This document shows positions 10,259 through 18,847 of a DNA stretch of 64,000 nt, one piece after another. Made by a program: the position numbers and the translations under genes. Below the pieces are notes generated by a model. The model saw nothing but the letters and a program-made list of their open reading frames with translations. It searched no databases and was not told the origin of the DNA. The stretch is from CAIXZV01 sp037446495. Lineage in GTDB: Bacteria; Chloroflexota; Limnocylindria; Limnocylindrales; CSP1-4. How positions within the stretch are numbered: position 1 is the first letter of the stretch; each line of letters begins with the position of its first letter. The stretch spans positions 62,001-126,000 of the forward strand of contig JBBIIL010000003.1 in assembly GCA_037446495.1 (NCBI GenBank), read 5' to 3'.

Positions 10259-10264
10259 AGTATA
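10259..10264 (-). promoter_or_regulatory. -10 element (TATACT) of the nusA operon
   Basis: On the minus strand TATACT is a near-consensus -10 hexamer in a very GC-rich intergenic region. Transcription would start near 10252, giving a leader of about 95 nt. A -35 is weak (TGGCGG-like). The same palindromic core GTATAC could also give a TATACA -10 on the + strand for the divergent lipoprotein gene. No other gene-like content is seen between 10157 and 10445. Confidence 0.5.
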
Positions 10265-10445
10265 CACCCGGGGGCGTGGACCGCCATGCGGGCACGCTCG
10301 GATCCCGGTCCCTCCACACCGCCATCCAGGCATCGACGCTGACCTCTCAGCGTAGGGAATCACCCGATGCCCCTCAGGGGGAGACCGCCGTAGCGTTCGT
10401 GATGCGGGCACCCGCCCGCTCCGACCAGAGCACGAGCGAGGTGGC

Positions 10446-12047
10446 ATGCGCCCTGCACTCCTTCGCCAAGGTGGCGGCGCTCGCCTCTCGATCGTGCTCG
10501 CGGCCGCAGTGGTGACCGCATGCGGCCCGGCCACCCCCGTGCCGTCCATCGCCGTCGGCGGCGCCAGCTCCCCGGTCGCCGCGGAGGCATCCCCCGCCGC
10601 GGCGACCGGTAGCCTCCCTCCGGGCTCGAGCCCCGCGCTCACGCCCGACCAAGCCCTCGCGCTCTACGGTGGCGGGGCCACGAAGGACACCTCGATCACC
10701 TATCAGCCCGATGTGGTGTTCATCACCGGCGGCCCGTCGATCGTGCGCTCGGCAAGTGCGAACGGGCTGACCTGGGCGATCGACCGGAACGCCCCGGGCG
10801 CCGCGGACCTCGCCGTGGGCTCCGTGATGGTGGCCACGAGCCTCGCTGCCGGGCGCGTCGTGGCCATCACGGACGAGGGTGACAGCCGGGTGGTCACGAT
10901 CGCGCCGATCGAGCTGACCGACATCGTCAAGGACGGGTCGCTCCAGGCAAGCCAGGGCCTCGACTTCGCGGGCGCCACGTACCGCCAGCTGCCGGCCGAC
11001 TTCCCGGCCATCCTGCCCAACGACCCGTCGCCCTCCCCCAGCCCGAGCGGCGGCGCCGACACCACCGCGCCCGGCGAGACCCTCGCCTTCACACTGCCCG
11101 CGATCCGGCTGGCCTCGGCGCGGATGCCGGGTGCCGGCTCGTCGGACACGCCGCCCAACGGGTCGTCGGGCGGCCAGCTCTCCTGGCCGGTCAAGCTGTG
11201 CCCGGACATCGGCATCGGCGAGTGGTCGGTCAAGGCCTGCGCCGAGGGCGACGGGCTGACCATCAGCGTGGACGCCAAGCCTGACCAGAAGCTCAAGGTC
11301 GGGTTCTCCGTCAAGCTGTACGCCAAGAATCTGCGCGCCGACGCCGGAACGGTCATCAAGGACGGCCAAGTCGTGGACTCCGGCGGCTGGCTCGACGGGC
11401 TCGATGGCGTGCAGGTCAAGGTCTACGGCGGCGCCAAGGACGGCGCCCAGGACAACACCAAGCTCAAGTTCGAGGTGCCGGTCGAAATCGACGAGCCCGG
11501 GCCGCCGGTCGCGGGCATCCCCACCCGCCTGCGGCTCGAGGCGAAGCTCACCATCGAGACGGCGTTCTCCGGCAAGAACTCCACGCTGAGCTCGTCGGCC
11601 GACTACAAGCTCGACGGACCCATCGGCGTCCAGAACGGCCAGCCCGACGCGCCGAAGGTGTCGGTGCTCTCGAGCATCCTCGACAACATGACCGGCATCG
11701 CCCTGGGCGCGAGCGGGATCATCTTCGGCATCAAGTGGAAGTTCCAGTGGGGCGTGGGCATCCCAGGGTTCGTGGCCGGCCCGTACGGGACGCTGACCAT
11801 GGTGTTCAGCATCGGCCGGGGCTCGGTCATCGGAACGCCGATCGCAGACTGCAAGGGGGCGACCTTCGACATATCCGCCGGCGCCGGTCTCGGCCTGGCG
11901 TTGGACCCCAGCCGGATCGCCTGGCTCGCCCAGATCGACAGCGTGTTCACCAAGTACGTCAAGGCGAAGGTCGAGGAGGACATCGTGAAGTACACCCTCG
12001 TGAGCATCAAGGCGGTGCAGCCCGATGTGCCGATATGCCGTGGTTGA
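10446..12047 (+). CDS. Hypothetical secreted lipoprotein (large)
   Basis: 533 residues, not recognised as a named family. The N-terminus is a lipoprotein signal: two Arg, a hydrophobic run SIVLAAAVV and lipobox VVTAC with Cys26. It continues with a Pro/Ser/Ala-rich linker to about 65. A Pro/Ser run (PSPSPSPSGG) near 195-204 separates two parts. The C-terminal half (about 235-533) has alternating beta-like strands, conserved-looking Cys pairs (KLCPDIG, KACAEGD) and ends PDVPICRG. It is probably anchored to the outer face of the membrane. It is divergent from nusA and its 3' end overlaps the next lipoprotein gene, so the two are co-transcribed. Confidence 0.75.
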   Translation: MRPALLRQGGGARLSIVLAAAVVTACGPATPVPSIAVGGASSPVAAEASPAAATGSLPPGSSPALTPDQALALYGGGATKDTSITYQPDVVFITGGPSIVRSASANGLTWAIDRNAPGAADLAVGSVMVATSLAAGRVVAITDEGDSRVVTIAPIELTDIVKDGSLQASQGLDFAGATYRQLPADFPAILPNDPSPSPSPSGGADTTAPGETLAFTLPAIRLASARMPGAGSSDTPPNGSSGGQLSWPVKLCPDIGIGEWSVKACAEGDGLTISVDAKPDQKLKVGFSVKLYAKNLRADAGTVIKDGQVVDSGGWLDGLDGVQVKVYGGAKDGAQDNTKLKFEVPVEIDEPGPPVAGIPTRLRLEAKLTIETAFSGKNSTLSSSADYKLDGPIGVQNGQPDAPKVSVLSSILDNMTGIALGASGIIFGIKWKFQWGVGIPGFVAGPYGTLTMVFSIGRGSVIGTPIADCKGATFDISAGAGLGLALDPSRIAWLAQIDSVFTKYVKAKVEEDIVKYTLVSIKAVQPDVPICRG

Positions 12048-12630
12048 GCCGCAGAACCCGCGACGGGCCGTGCTGGCGGGTGCCATCGCCCTGCTCGTCG
12101 CCGCGTGTGGCGGGGGCGGCGCGACACCGGCCTCCGCGATCGCCCTCACCGGGTCCTCCCCGTCTCCGACGGCCCTCACCGCCTCCATCCAGTCATCGCT
12201 GGCCCCGCCGGCAGGAAGCCCGTCGGACGCCCCGGCAGGCACGCCGACGCCCGCACCCGTGGACCCCTGCTCGCTGGTCACCCGCGCCGAGGCCAACGCC
12301 GTCGCGGGCGTGCAGACGCTGCCGCCCGAGCCGGCAGGCGACCCGCCCACCCGCTGCGTCTGGGCGACGCCGACGAACGGCGCGATCGGCCAAGTCGAGC
12401 TGGACATCGGCGACGGCGCGAAGAAGGCGTACGACATCGACAACACCGTGCTCAAGCACGCGTTCAAGCCGATTTCAGGGCTGGGCAACGAGGCATACGC
12501 CGAGGACGGGTCGGTGTTCTTCCGGAAGGGCGACACGTGGATCGGGATCCACATCGTCCGGCTCGACGACTCGAAGCTCTGGATGCCCAAGCTCATTGCG
12601 CTCGCCATGACGGTGGCCGGCCGGATCTGA
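12025..12630 (+). CDS. Small lipoprotein, DUF3558-like
   Basis: 201 residues from ATG at 12025; a GTG at 12040 is an alternative start. A hydrophobic segment ending LLVAAC places the lipidated Cys at residue 28. A Ser/Pro/Ala linker follows, then a domain with PCSLVTRAEANAVAG, RCVWATP and GLGNEAY. This arrangement (Cys at start, EA near it, a paired central Cys and a late GLGxEA) resembles DUF3558, a family of actinobacterial surface lipoproteins of unknown role. The gene overlaps the preceding lipoprotein gene by 23 bases, which suggests a two-component surface unit. Confidence 0.75.
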   Translation: MCRYAVVEPQNPRRAVLAGAIALLVAACGGGGATPASAIALTGSSPSPTALTASIQSSLAPPAGSPSDAPAGTPTPAPVDPCSLVTRAEANAVAGVQTLPPEPAGDPPTRCVWATPTNGAIGQVELDIGDGAKKAYDIDNTVLKHAFKPISGLGNEAYAEDGSVFFRKGDTWIGIHIVRLDDSKLWMPKLIALAMTVAGRI

Positions 12631-12679
12631 CACCGGCTCAGGCGGGCTTCGTGACGCACGCCCGGTGGCCCTCCGCAGG

Positions 12680-12700
12680 TGGGTCGGCAGCGACGACCCA
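12680..12700 (+). terminator. Hairpin downstream of the lipoprotein pair
   Basis: TGGGTCG (12680-12686) pairs perfectly with CGACCCA (12694-12700) around a seven-base loop, 50 bases after the stop of the second lipoprotein gene. There is no T-tract. It may terminate or stabilise the lipoprotein transcript. Confidence 0.4.
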
Positions 12701-12893
12701 GGTGAGCTCCCAGGATGCCGTGCTTGCTGGGATCACGGGTGGCATCGGGCAGGGTGCTCTCGGTTCGCGAGGCGTCGGCGGGCCGTCGGTTGTCTGGAGG
12801 CACCGAGCAGTGGCTCTCACGCCCATCGTGGGCCCGACCAGCGTTGGGCCGCCGAGGGCGTCAGCGGCGACCGCCGCGGCCCCAGACAGCAAG

Positions 12894-12927
12894 TGGCCCG
12901 ACCGCTGGGGGGATAGCGGTCGGGCCA
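12894..12927. terminator. Strong bidirectional hairpin terminator downstream of ispG
   Basis: TGGCCCGACCGCT (12894-12906) pairs perfectly over 13 bp with AGCGGTCGGGCCA (12915-12927) around the loop GGGGGGAT. It lies 58 bases after the ispG stop and is also reached by the opposing lipoprotein transcript. A U-tract is absent. It marks the end of the rpsB-to-ispG transcription block. Confidence 0.65.
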
Positions 12928-12984
12928 ATCTGCAGAGTATCGCGAGTCACGGGATCAGTGCCAACGTCGCCTCGTCCCGTCCGC

Positions 12985-14226
12985 TCAGGCCTGGGCCCCG
13001 GCGTACCGCCTGTCCACGTACTCCTCGAGCAGGTCGATGAACTCGGCCACGATCCGGTCGCCGCGGAGCGTCCGGTCGAGCTTGCCATCCACGAACACGG
13101 GGGCGACGGGCGCCTCGAAGGTGCCCGGCAGCGAGATCCCGATATCGGCGTGCTTTGACTCGCCCGGGCCGTTGACCACGCAGCCCATGACCGCCACCCG
13201 CAGCTCCTCCACGCCCGGGTGCGTCTCGCGCCACTCGGGCATGCGCGCCTTGAGGTGCCCCGTGATCTGCTGGGCCATCTCCTGGAAGAACGTCGAGGTG
13301 GTCCGGCCGCAGCCGGGACAGGCGGACACCTGGGGCAGGAACGATCGCAGGCCCATCGACTGGAGCACCTGCTGGGCGACCTCCACCTCGAGCTCGCGGC
13401 CAGCACCGGGCTCCGGCGTGAGCGAGACGCGGATGGTGTCGCCGATGCCCTCGTTGAGCAGGATCGCGAGACCCGCCGTGGAGGTCACGATGCCCTTCAT
13501 CGCCATGCCCGCCTCGGTCAGCCCGAGGTGCAGCGGGTAGTCCGAGCGCGGGGCGAGGCGCCGGTACGTGTCCACCAGATCGCGGACGCCCGACACCTTG
13601 GCCGACAGGATGATCCGGTCATGGCGCAGGCCAACGGACTCGGCGAGCTCGGCGGAGCGCATGGCCGACTCGATCATCGCCTCGATCATCACCTCGCGGG
13701 CGTCACGCGGCTCGGCGGCCTTCGCGTTCGCCTCCATCATCGAGGTCAGGAGATCCTGGTCGAGCGAGCCCCAGTTGACGCCGATCCGGACCGGCTTGTC
13801 GTTCTCGACGGCGACCCGGACGATGGTCGAGAAGTTCTCGTCGTGGTGCTTGCCGCCGACGTTGCCCGGATTGATCCGGTACTTCGCCAGCAGGCGCGCC
13901 GCCGCCGGGTATGCCCGGAGCAGCTTGTGGCCGTTGTAGTGGAAGTCGCCGATGACCGGGACGTCCACGCCCAGGCCGTCGCGCAGCTTGCGCATCATCT
14001 CCGGCACGGCCGCGGCGGCCTGCTCGGTGTTGACCGTGACGCGAACGAGCTGCGAGCCCGCATGCGCCAGGCGCGCGACCTGGATGGCGGTGGCGTCGGG
14101 GTCCGCGGTGTCGGTGTTGGTCATCGACTGGACGACGACCGGGTGGGCGGAGCCGACGATCACGCCGCCGACGTCAACGGACACCGTCGGGCGCCGAAGG
14201 GGACGGAGGGCCTCGGCCGCGCTCAC
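12985..14226 (-). CDS. ispG: 4-hydroxy-3-methylbut-2-enyl diphosphate synthase (flavodoxin/ferredoxin)
   Basis: 413 residues. [4Fe-4S] enzyme converting MEcPP to HMBPP in the non-mevalonate (MEP) isoprenoid pathway. The N-terminal TIM-barrel half begins VGGVIVGSAHPVVVQSMTNTDT and includes IGDFHYNGHKLL and RINPGN. The C-terminal half has the cluster cysteines Cys303 and Cys306 (ACPGCGRT) and Cys349 (MGCVVNGPGES) with Glu355. GTG start overlaps the rseP stop (GTGA). With dxr two genes upstream, two MEP steps are encoded in one operon together with uppS, which uses the product. Confidence 0.97.
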   Translation of the reverse strand: MSAAEALRPLRRPTVSVDVGGVIVGSAHPVVVQSMTNTDTADPDATAIQVARLAHAGSQLVRVTVNTEQAAAAVPEMMRKLRDGLGVDVPVIGDFHYNGHKLLRAYPAAARLLAKYRINPGNVGGKHHDENFSTIVRVAVENDKPVRIGVNWGSLDQDLLTSMMEANAKAAEPRDAREVMIEAMIESAMRSAELAESVGLRHDRIILSAKVSGVRDLVDTYRRLAPRSDYPLHLGLTEAGMAMKGIVTSTAGLAILLNEGIGDTIRVSLTPEPGAGRELEVEVAQQVLQSMGLRSFLPQVSACPGCGRTTSTFFQEMAQQITGHLKARMPEWRETHPGVEELRVAVMGCVVNGPGESKHADIGISLPGTFEAPVAPVFVDGKLDRTLRGDRIVAEFIDLLEEYVDRRYAGAQA

Positions 14227-15455
14227 GGGGTGCCGCCCCCGCCCAGACCTCGCGCGATGTCGAAGAAGGTGACCCAGATCAGGAACCCGAACAGCGCCAG
14301 AAACCCGATGGCGTACGTCGCCTGTTCGGCGCGCTGGCTGATCTTGCGCCCGACGCGCGGGATCGCCTTCAGCACGATCACCAGCATCCGGCCCCCGTCA
14401 AGCGGCGGGAACGGCAGGACGTTCACGAGCGCCAGGTTCGCCGACAGGATGCCCATCATGTAGAGGGTGATGATGGGCCCCTGGTTGCGGAAGGTGTCCC
14501 CGAGCGACGTTGCGATGCCCACCGGCCCCGAGACCGGCGGGGGCGTGGTGGGATTGGTCACGATCGAGTGGCCCAACTGGCCCAGCGCGTCGATGATCAG
14601 CCCGAACCAGCGCAGCGTCTCGCTCACACCGATCTGCGCGGCGGCGAGGAACGGCCGGCTCGCGGTCTCCGGCAGCACCACGGTCTCCCAGCCCTTGTCG
14701 CCCCGCTGGATGCCGAGCGCGCCCTTGCCCGCGTCCACCTCTGCCTGGGACGACAGCGTGACGGTCACGGTGGACCGAGTCCCATCCGCGTGCTGGAGGC
14801 CCACCTGCACCGTTTGCCCGGCGCTGTTGTGGAGGACGTCGAGGACGCTCGACGACGCATAGATGTCGAACTTCTCGCCGTTGACGCTGATGATCGCGTC
14901 GCCGGCCACGATCCCCGCCCCGGCGGCCGGCGAGCCTGCCACCACGGACCCGGCCCTGACACCCAGGTATGGCGTGAACAGCCAGGCGATGGCCGTGAAG
15001 ATCGCCCACGCGAGGACGAGGTTCATCACCACGCCCATCACCAGGATCAGGAGCTTCTTCCAGAGCGGCGCCCGAGTGAACGAGCGAGGGTCGTCGTCGG
15101 CGTCGCCGTCCTCGCCCTCGAGCTTGACGAACCCGCCGATGGGCAGCCAGTTGAGCGTGTACTGCATCCCGGACGGCCGGGGCATCGCCTCGACCTGGGC
15201 GATCTGCTCCGGGTCGTCGCCTGCCTGCGCCAGGTGCTCGGCATGCTGCCGCTCCCACCGCGCCTGGGTCTCCGGGTCCACCGGCGACTCGTGGAGCAGT
15301 TTGGCGCGCGGCGGGAAGCCGAAGCCGAACTCGAGCACGCGGACCCGGGACAGGCGCGCCGTCAGGAAGTGCCCGGTCTCGTGGACCAGCACCGTGACGC
15401 CCAGCACCACGATGAACAGGACGATCGCCTCAAGGGCGTCGATGATCCCGCTCAC
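14223..15455 (-). CDS. rseP: RseP/SpoIVFB-type site-2 membrane metalloprotease
   Basis: 410 residues. The zinc-binding HETGH (25-29) lies in the first membrane helix; the third ligand motif NVLPFPPLDGGR is near the C-terminus. An unusual soluble insert of about 60 residues (55-115, Glu/Asp/Gln-rich) follows the first helix before the LPIGGFVKLEGE motif. A PDZ domain occupies about 170-235 (GSPAAGAGIVAGDAIISVNG). The last third is hydrophobic with two further helices. Family members cut membrane-embedded anti-sigma factors or signal peptide remnants. GTG start overlaps dxr (GTGA); the order dxr-rseP-ispG is conserved in many bacteria. Confidence 0.93.
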   Translation of the reverse strand: MSGIIDALEAIVLFIVVLGVTVLVHETGHFLTARLSRVRVLEFGFGFPPRAKLLHESPVDPETQARWERQHAEHLAQAGDDPEQIAQVEAMPRPSGMQYTLNWLPIGGFVKLEGEDGDADDDPRSFTRAPLWKKLLILVMGVVMNLVLAWAIFTAIAWLFTPYLGVRAGSVVAGSPAAGAGIVAGDAIISVNGEKFDIYASSSVLDVLHNSAGQTVQVGLQHADGTRSTVTVTLSSQAEVDAGKGALGIQRGDKGWETVVLPETASRPFLAAAQIGVSETLRWFGLIIDALGQLGHSIVTNPTTPPPVSGPVGIATSLGDTFRNQGPIITLYMMGILSANLALVNVLPFPPLDGGRMLVIVLKAIPRVGRKISQRAEQATYAIGFLALFGFLIWVTFFDIARGLGGGGTP

Positions 15456-16675
15456 GCCGTCACCCGCCCGCTGGCGAACGCGGCGCGGACCTCGCGGTCG
15501 AGGGCAACCAGGTCCGCCACGTCGGGCGTCTGGCCGGGGCCCTCGCCGAAGCGGCGCACGGCCGCCTCGAGGACGGCCGGGATGCCCGGGAAGTCGAGCG
15601 TGCCCTCGAGGAACCGTCCCACTGCCACCTCGTCGGCCGCGATCAGCGCGGCGGACGCGCGGCTGCCGATCCGTCCCGCTTCGCGGGCGATGCGCAGCGC
15701 CGGAAAGCGGCCCTCATCGGGCGCCCGGAAATCGAGGTGGCCGGTGGCCGCGAGGTCGGGCGGCGGCGTGGGCGACGGGAGTCGCTGGGGGTAGGTCAGG
15801 GCGTACTGGATGGGAAGTCGCATGTCAGGAGTGCCAAGCTGGGCCTTGAGGGAGCCGTCGACGAACAGGACGGCGGAGTGGACGACGCTCTGCGGGTGGA
15901 CGACCACGTCGATCGCGTCGTAGCCCACATCGTAAAGCCAACGCGCCTCGATGACCTCGAGGCCCTTGTTCGCGAGCGTCGCCGAGTCGATGGTGATCTT
16001 GGCTCCCATGGACCAGTTCGGGTGCTTGAGGGCCTGCTCGGGCGTCGCCGCGGCGATCTCCTCGGCCGTCGCGTCCCGGAAGGGGCCGCCCGAGGCCGTG
16101 AGCACGAGGCGCGCGATCCCAGATGGGGATTCGCCAGCCAGGCACTGCCAGATTGCGGAGTGCTCGGAGTCGATGGGCCGGAGCCAGGCTAGCACCGTGC
16201 CCAGGGGGTGGCGCTCGTCGGCGGCCGCGCGCTCGGCGGCACGGGCCCTCGCCTCGGCCATGACCAGGTGCCCGCCCGCGACGAGCGTCTCCTTGTTGGC
16301 AGTCGCGACCACCTTTCCTGCCCGAAGGGCGGCGAGCACGGGCCGCAGGGACACGACGCCGCCGGTGGCAACGACCACGATGTCCACGTCGTCGCGCACC
16401 GCCAAGCGCTCGAGTGCGTCGTCGCCGCGCCAGCGCTCAGTGGCGGTGGGCAGGTCCAGTGCAACGCCGTCGTCCGCAACGGCCACCGCCGACGGTCGCA
16501 GCCGGCGGACCTGCGCCTCCAGCTCGGCGGCGTTCCTTCCCGTGGCAATGGCGCGCACCGTGAACCGGTCCCCGTGCGCCTCGAGCACCTCAACCGTCTG
16601 ACGACCGATGCTGCCCGTCGAGCCCAGCAGGGCTACCCCGAGCGGCCGCACCTCAGCGGACGAGCGCGAGGACAT
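15452..16675 (-). CDS. dxr: 1-deoxy-D-xylulose-5-phosphate reductoisomerase
   Basis: 407 residues. NADPH-dependent enzyme that commits DXP to the MEP isoprenoid pathway. The dinucleotide loop GSTGSIG is at 18-24. TANKETLVAGG, the metal/substrate motif DSEHSAIWQCL, LTASGGPFRD and HPNWSMGAKITIDSATLANKGLEVIEA all appear in order, with the HPQSVVHS loop. ATG start at 16675; it overlaps the end of cdsA by about 23 bases, so translation is coupled. Length and motifs are canonical. Confidence 0.97.
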   Translation of the reverse strand: MSSRSSAEVRPLGVALLGSTGSIGRQTVEVLEAHGDRFTVRAIATGRNAAELEAQVRRLRPSAVAVADDGVALDLPTATERWRGDDALERLAVRDDVDIVVVATGGVVSLRPVLAALRAGKVVATANKETLVAGGHLVMAEARARAAERAAADERHPLGTVLAWLRPIDSEHSAIWQCLAGESPSGIARLVLTASGGPFRDATAEEIAAATPEQALKHPNWSMGAKITIDSATLANKGLEVIEARWLYDVGYDAIDVVVHPQSVVHSAVLFVDGSLKAQLGTPDMRLPIQYALTYPQRLPSPTPPPDLAATGHLDFRAPDEGRFPALRIAREAGRIGSRASAALIAADEVAVGRFLEGTLDFPGIPAVLEAAVRRFGEGPGQTPDVADLVALDREVRAAFASGRVTA

Positions 16676-17480
16676 ACAGCGCCACGACAGGCCCCGCGAA
16701 CAGGAACGAGTCGATGCGGTCCAGGATCCCGCCGTGGCCGGGGATCAGGGTGCCCGAGTCCTTGGCACCGGCCGCGCGCTTGAGCATGGACTCGGCAAGG
16801 TCTCCCGCCTGCGCGGCGAGGCCCAGGACCGGCCCCAGCCCCAAGCCGCCCAGCGGGTTCTGGCCCAGCGCCCAGAGCAGCAGGCCCGTCACGACCGTGG
16901 TGGCCATGAGCCCGCCGATCACGCCCTCGATGGACTTGCTCGGCGAGATGTGCGTCAAGAACTTGTGGCGCCCGATCTGCCGGCCCACCATGTACGCACC
17001 GGTGTCGAAGCTCCACACGCCCAGGACGAGCAACAGGACCCAGCCCTGGGGCGCCGAGAGGACGTGCAGCGGGGCGCCCGCGGGGACGGCCGGCGCGGCG
17101 TTGGCCACCTGCAGGATGAAGCCGATGAGCCCCACGTAGATCGCGCCGAAGATCGTCGCGATCCAGACGATGAGCCCGTCACGCGGGTCCTCGCGCCCGA
17201 AGGCCCCCACGCCCGCGAGCACGAACCCCACGGCCACGAGCAGAAGGCCCTTCTCCGCGCCAGGGGCCAGCGCCGCCTCGAGGACGAGTGCGACAGCCAG
17301 GGCGGTCCCGAACAGCGAGAGGGACGGGTAGCCCGCCTGCTTGAGGAGCCGGAAGACCTCGACGCCGCCGAGCGCCGCCACCAGCAGGAGCACGGCGGCG
17401 ATCGCGGGCACGCCGATGATCAGCGCGATCACCAGCGGCGGGACGATGACGAGCGCGGAGAGCGCCCGGGTCCTGAGCAC
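16653..17480 (-). CDS. cdsA: Phosphatidate cytidylyltransferase
   Basis: 275 residues, GTG start. Integral membrane enzyme making CDP-diacylglycerol from phosphatidate and CTP. About seven or eight hydrophobic segments are visible from residue 8 onward. The family signature is complete at the C-terminus: ISPSKSIEGVIGG, then GDLAESMLKRAAGAKDSG and PGHGGILDRIDS. It sits between uppS and dxr, as in most bacteria, coupling phospholipid and isoprenoid supply for the envelope. Confidence 0.95.
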   Translation of the reverse strand: MLRTRALSALVIVPPLVIALIIGVPAIAAVLLLVAALGGVEVFRLLKQAGYPSLSLFGTALAVALVLEAALAPGAEKGLLLVAVGFVLAGVGAFGREDPRDGLIVWIATIFGAIYVGLIGFILQVANAAPAVPAGAPLHVLSAPQGWVLLLVLGVWSFDTGAYMVGRQIGRHKFLTHISPSKSIEGVIGGLMATTVVTGLLLWALGQNPLGGLGLGPVLGLAAQAGDLAESMLKRAAGAKDSGTLIPGHGGILDRIDSFLFAGPVVALYVLALVR

Positions 17481-17486
17481 GACCGC

Positions 17487-18290
17487 CTAGCGCCCGAACC
17501 GGCGCGTCCGGCGCGCGAACTCGAGGACCGCCGCGTCCAACTCGTCAGGGCCGAAGTCCGGCCACAGGCAGTCGGTGAACACGAGCTCCGAGTACGCGCA
17601 CTGCCAGATGAGGAAGTTGCTCACACGCTGCTCCCCGCCGGTCCGAACGAGCAGGTCGGGGTCCGGCAGGCCGGCGGTGTAGAGCGCGTCGCTGACCGTC
17701 CGCTCGTCGATGGCGTCGGGGGACGCGCCCGAGGCCACGATGCGCCGGACTGCGTCGACGAGTTCCGTCCGCCCAGCGTAGTTCCACGCGATGTTGAGGT
17801 TGAGGCGTGTGCCCTCCGCTGTCCGCCCGAGCGCCTCCCCGATCGACGCCCGGGTCCCCTCCGGGAGCTCGTCGAGGCGGCCCAGCATCTGGACGCGCAC
17901 GCCCTGCGCCCGGAGCTCGTCGGTCTCGTTGGCGATGGCACGGCCGAGGAGGTCGAACAGCCCGCTGACCTCCTCGTCGGAGCGGGCCCAGTTCTCGCGG
18001 CTGAACGCGTAGAGCGTCAGCATCGGGATGCCGCGGCGAACGGCGTGCTGCACCAGGCGCCGGACGGCCTCCATGCCCGCCGCGTGGCCCTCGAAGTCAG
18101 TCACACCGTGGGCGCTGGCCCAACGGCGGTTCCCGTCCATGATGACCGCGACGTGGTTCGGGAGCTCGTCGGGCGGCACCAGCGCGTCCCGAGGCGCGTC
18201 GAAGGACTGGACCGGTACCGCTGCCTCGTGGGCGAGGGGCGGCGCGTCGGTCGGGCGAGCGATCGAGCGATCGAGCGGCGCCTGGGCCAC
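17487..18290 (-). CDS. uppS: Isoprenyl (undecaprenyl) diphosphate synthase
   Basis: 267 residues. cis-Prenyltransferase that extends farnesyl diphosphate with isopentenyl diphosphate to the C55 carrier of cell-wall synthesis. VAVIMDGNRRWA with catalytic Asp52, TLYAFSRENWARS, and the C-terminal LLVRTGGEQRVSNFLIWQ are diagnostic. There is a non-conserved leader of about 40 residues before the catalytic core. The GTG start shares a base with the frr stop (TAGTG). Confidence 0.96.
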   Translation of the reverse strand: MAQAPLDRSIARPTDAPPLAHEAAVPVQSFDAPRDALVPPDELPNHVAVIMDGNRRWASAHGVTDFEGHAAGMEAVRRLVQHAVRRGIPMLTLYAFSRENWARSDEEVSGLFDLLGRAIANETDELRAQGVRVQMLGRLDELPEGTRASIGEALGRTAEGTRLNLNIAWNYAGRTELVDAVRRIVASGASPDAIDERTVSDALYTAGLPDPDLLVRTGGEQRVSNFLIWQCAYSELVFTDCLWPDFGPDELDAAVLEFARRTRRFGR

Positions 18291-18847
18291 TAGACCTCGA
18301 GGACCTCCTGCTCCTTGATGACGCCGAGGCGATCGACATCGCCGATCACCCGGTCCGTGAGCTTCTGGAGTTGCTCCTGCTGGCGGCGCGCCTCGTCCGT
18401 GCCCAGCGTGCCGTCGCGCTCCTCCTTCTTGAGGGCGTCCGCGGCCTCACGGCGGAGGTTGCGGATCTCGACACGGGCCTCTTCCATGCGCTTGTGGACG
18501 TTCTTGACGATGTCCTTGCGACGCTCCTCGGTCAGCACGGGAATGTTGAGGCGCACGACCGTGCCGTCCACGTTCGGCATGAGGCCGATGTCGGACTTCA
18601 TGATCGCCTTCTCGATGGCGCCCAGGACGCCGCGGTCCCACGGCTGGATAACGATCTGATGCGGTTCCGGCACGCTGATCGAGGCAAGCTGGTTGAGCGG
18701 CGTCGGGGTGCCGTAATACTCCACGTGGATCCGCTCGACGAGCGCTGTGGATGCGCGGCCGGTGCGGAGGCCGGCGAAATCGCGCTCCATGGCCTCGACC
18801 GCTCGTACCATCTTGTGCTCCGCCGCGGCAAGGTCTTCGCTGGTCAT
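18290..18847 (-). CDS. frr: Ribosome recycling factor
   Basis: 185 residues, the usual RRF length. With EF-G it splits post-termination ribosomes. The pattern MERDFAGLRTGRAS, PTPLNQLASISVPEP, and LTEERRKDIVKNVHKRMEEARVEIRN is fully typical of the two-domain RRF. ATG at 18847 overlaps the pyrH stop (ATGA). Confidence 0.98.
   Translation of the reverse strand: MTSEDLAAAEHKMVRAVEAMERDFAGLRTGRASTALVERIHVEYYGTPTPLNQLASISVPEPHQIVIQPWDRGVLGAIEKAIMKSDIGLMPNVDGTVVRLNIPVLTEERRKDIVKNVHKRMEEARVEIRNLRREAADALKKEERDGTLGTDEARRQQEQLQKLTDRVIGDVDRLGVIKEQEVLEV

Larger units (their letters stand above)
12631..12984. other. Intergenic region between convergent lipoprotein and ispG genes
   Basis: About 354 bases without a convincing gene. 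It contains two perfect hairpins (12680-12700 and 12894-12927). The 96-residue frame on the minus strand here has no start signal and no family resemblance. Confidence 0.6.

Noticed and set aside
12638..12928. 96-residue minus-strand frame between lipoprotein and ispG genes
   Set aside because: Runs through the strong terminator hairpin, lacks a ribosome site and has no family similarity.
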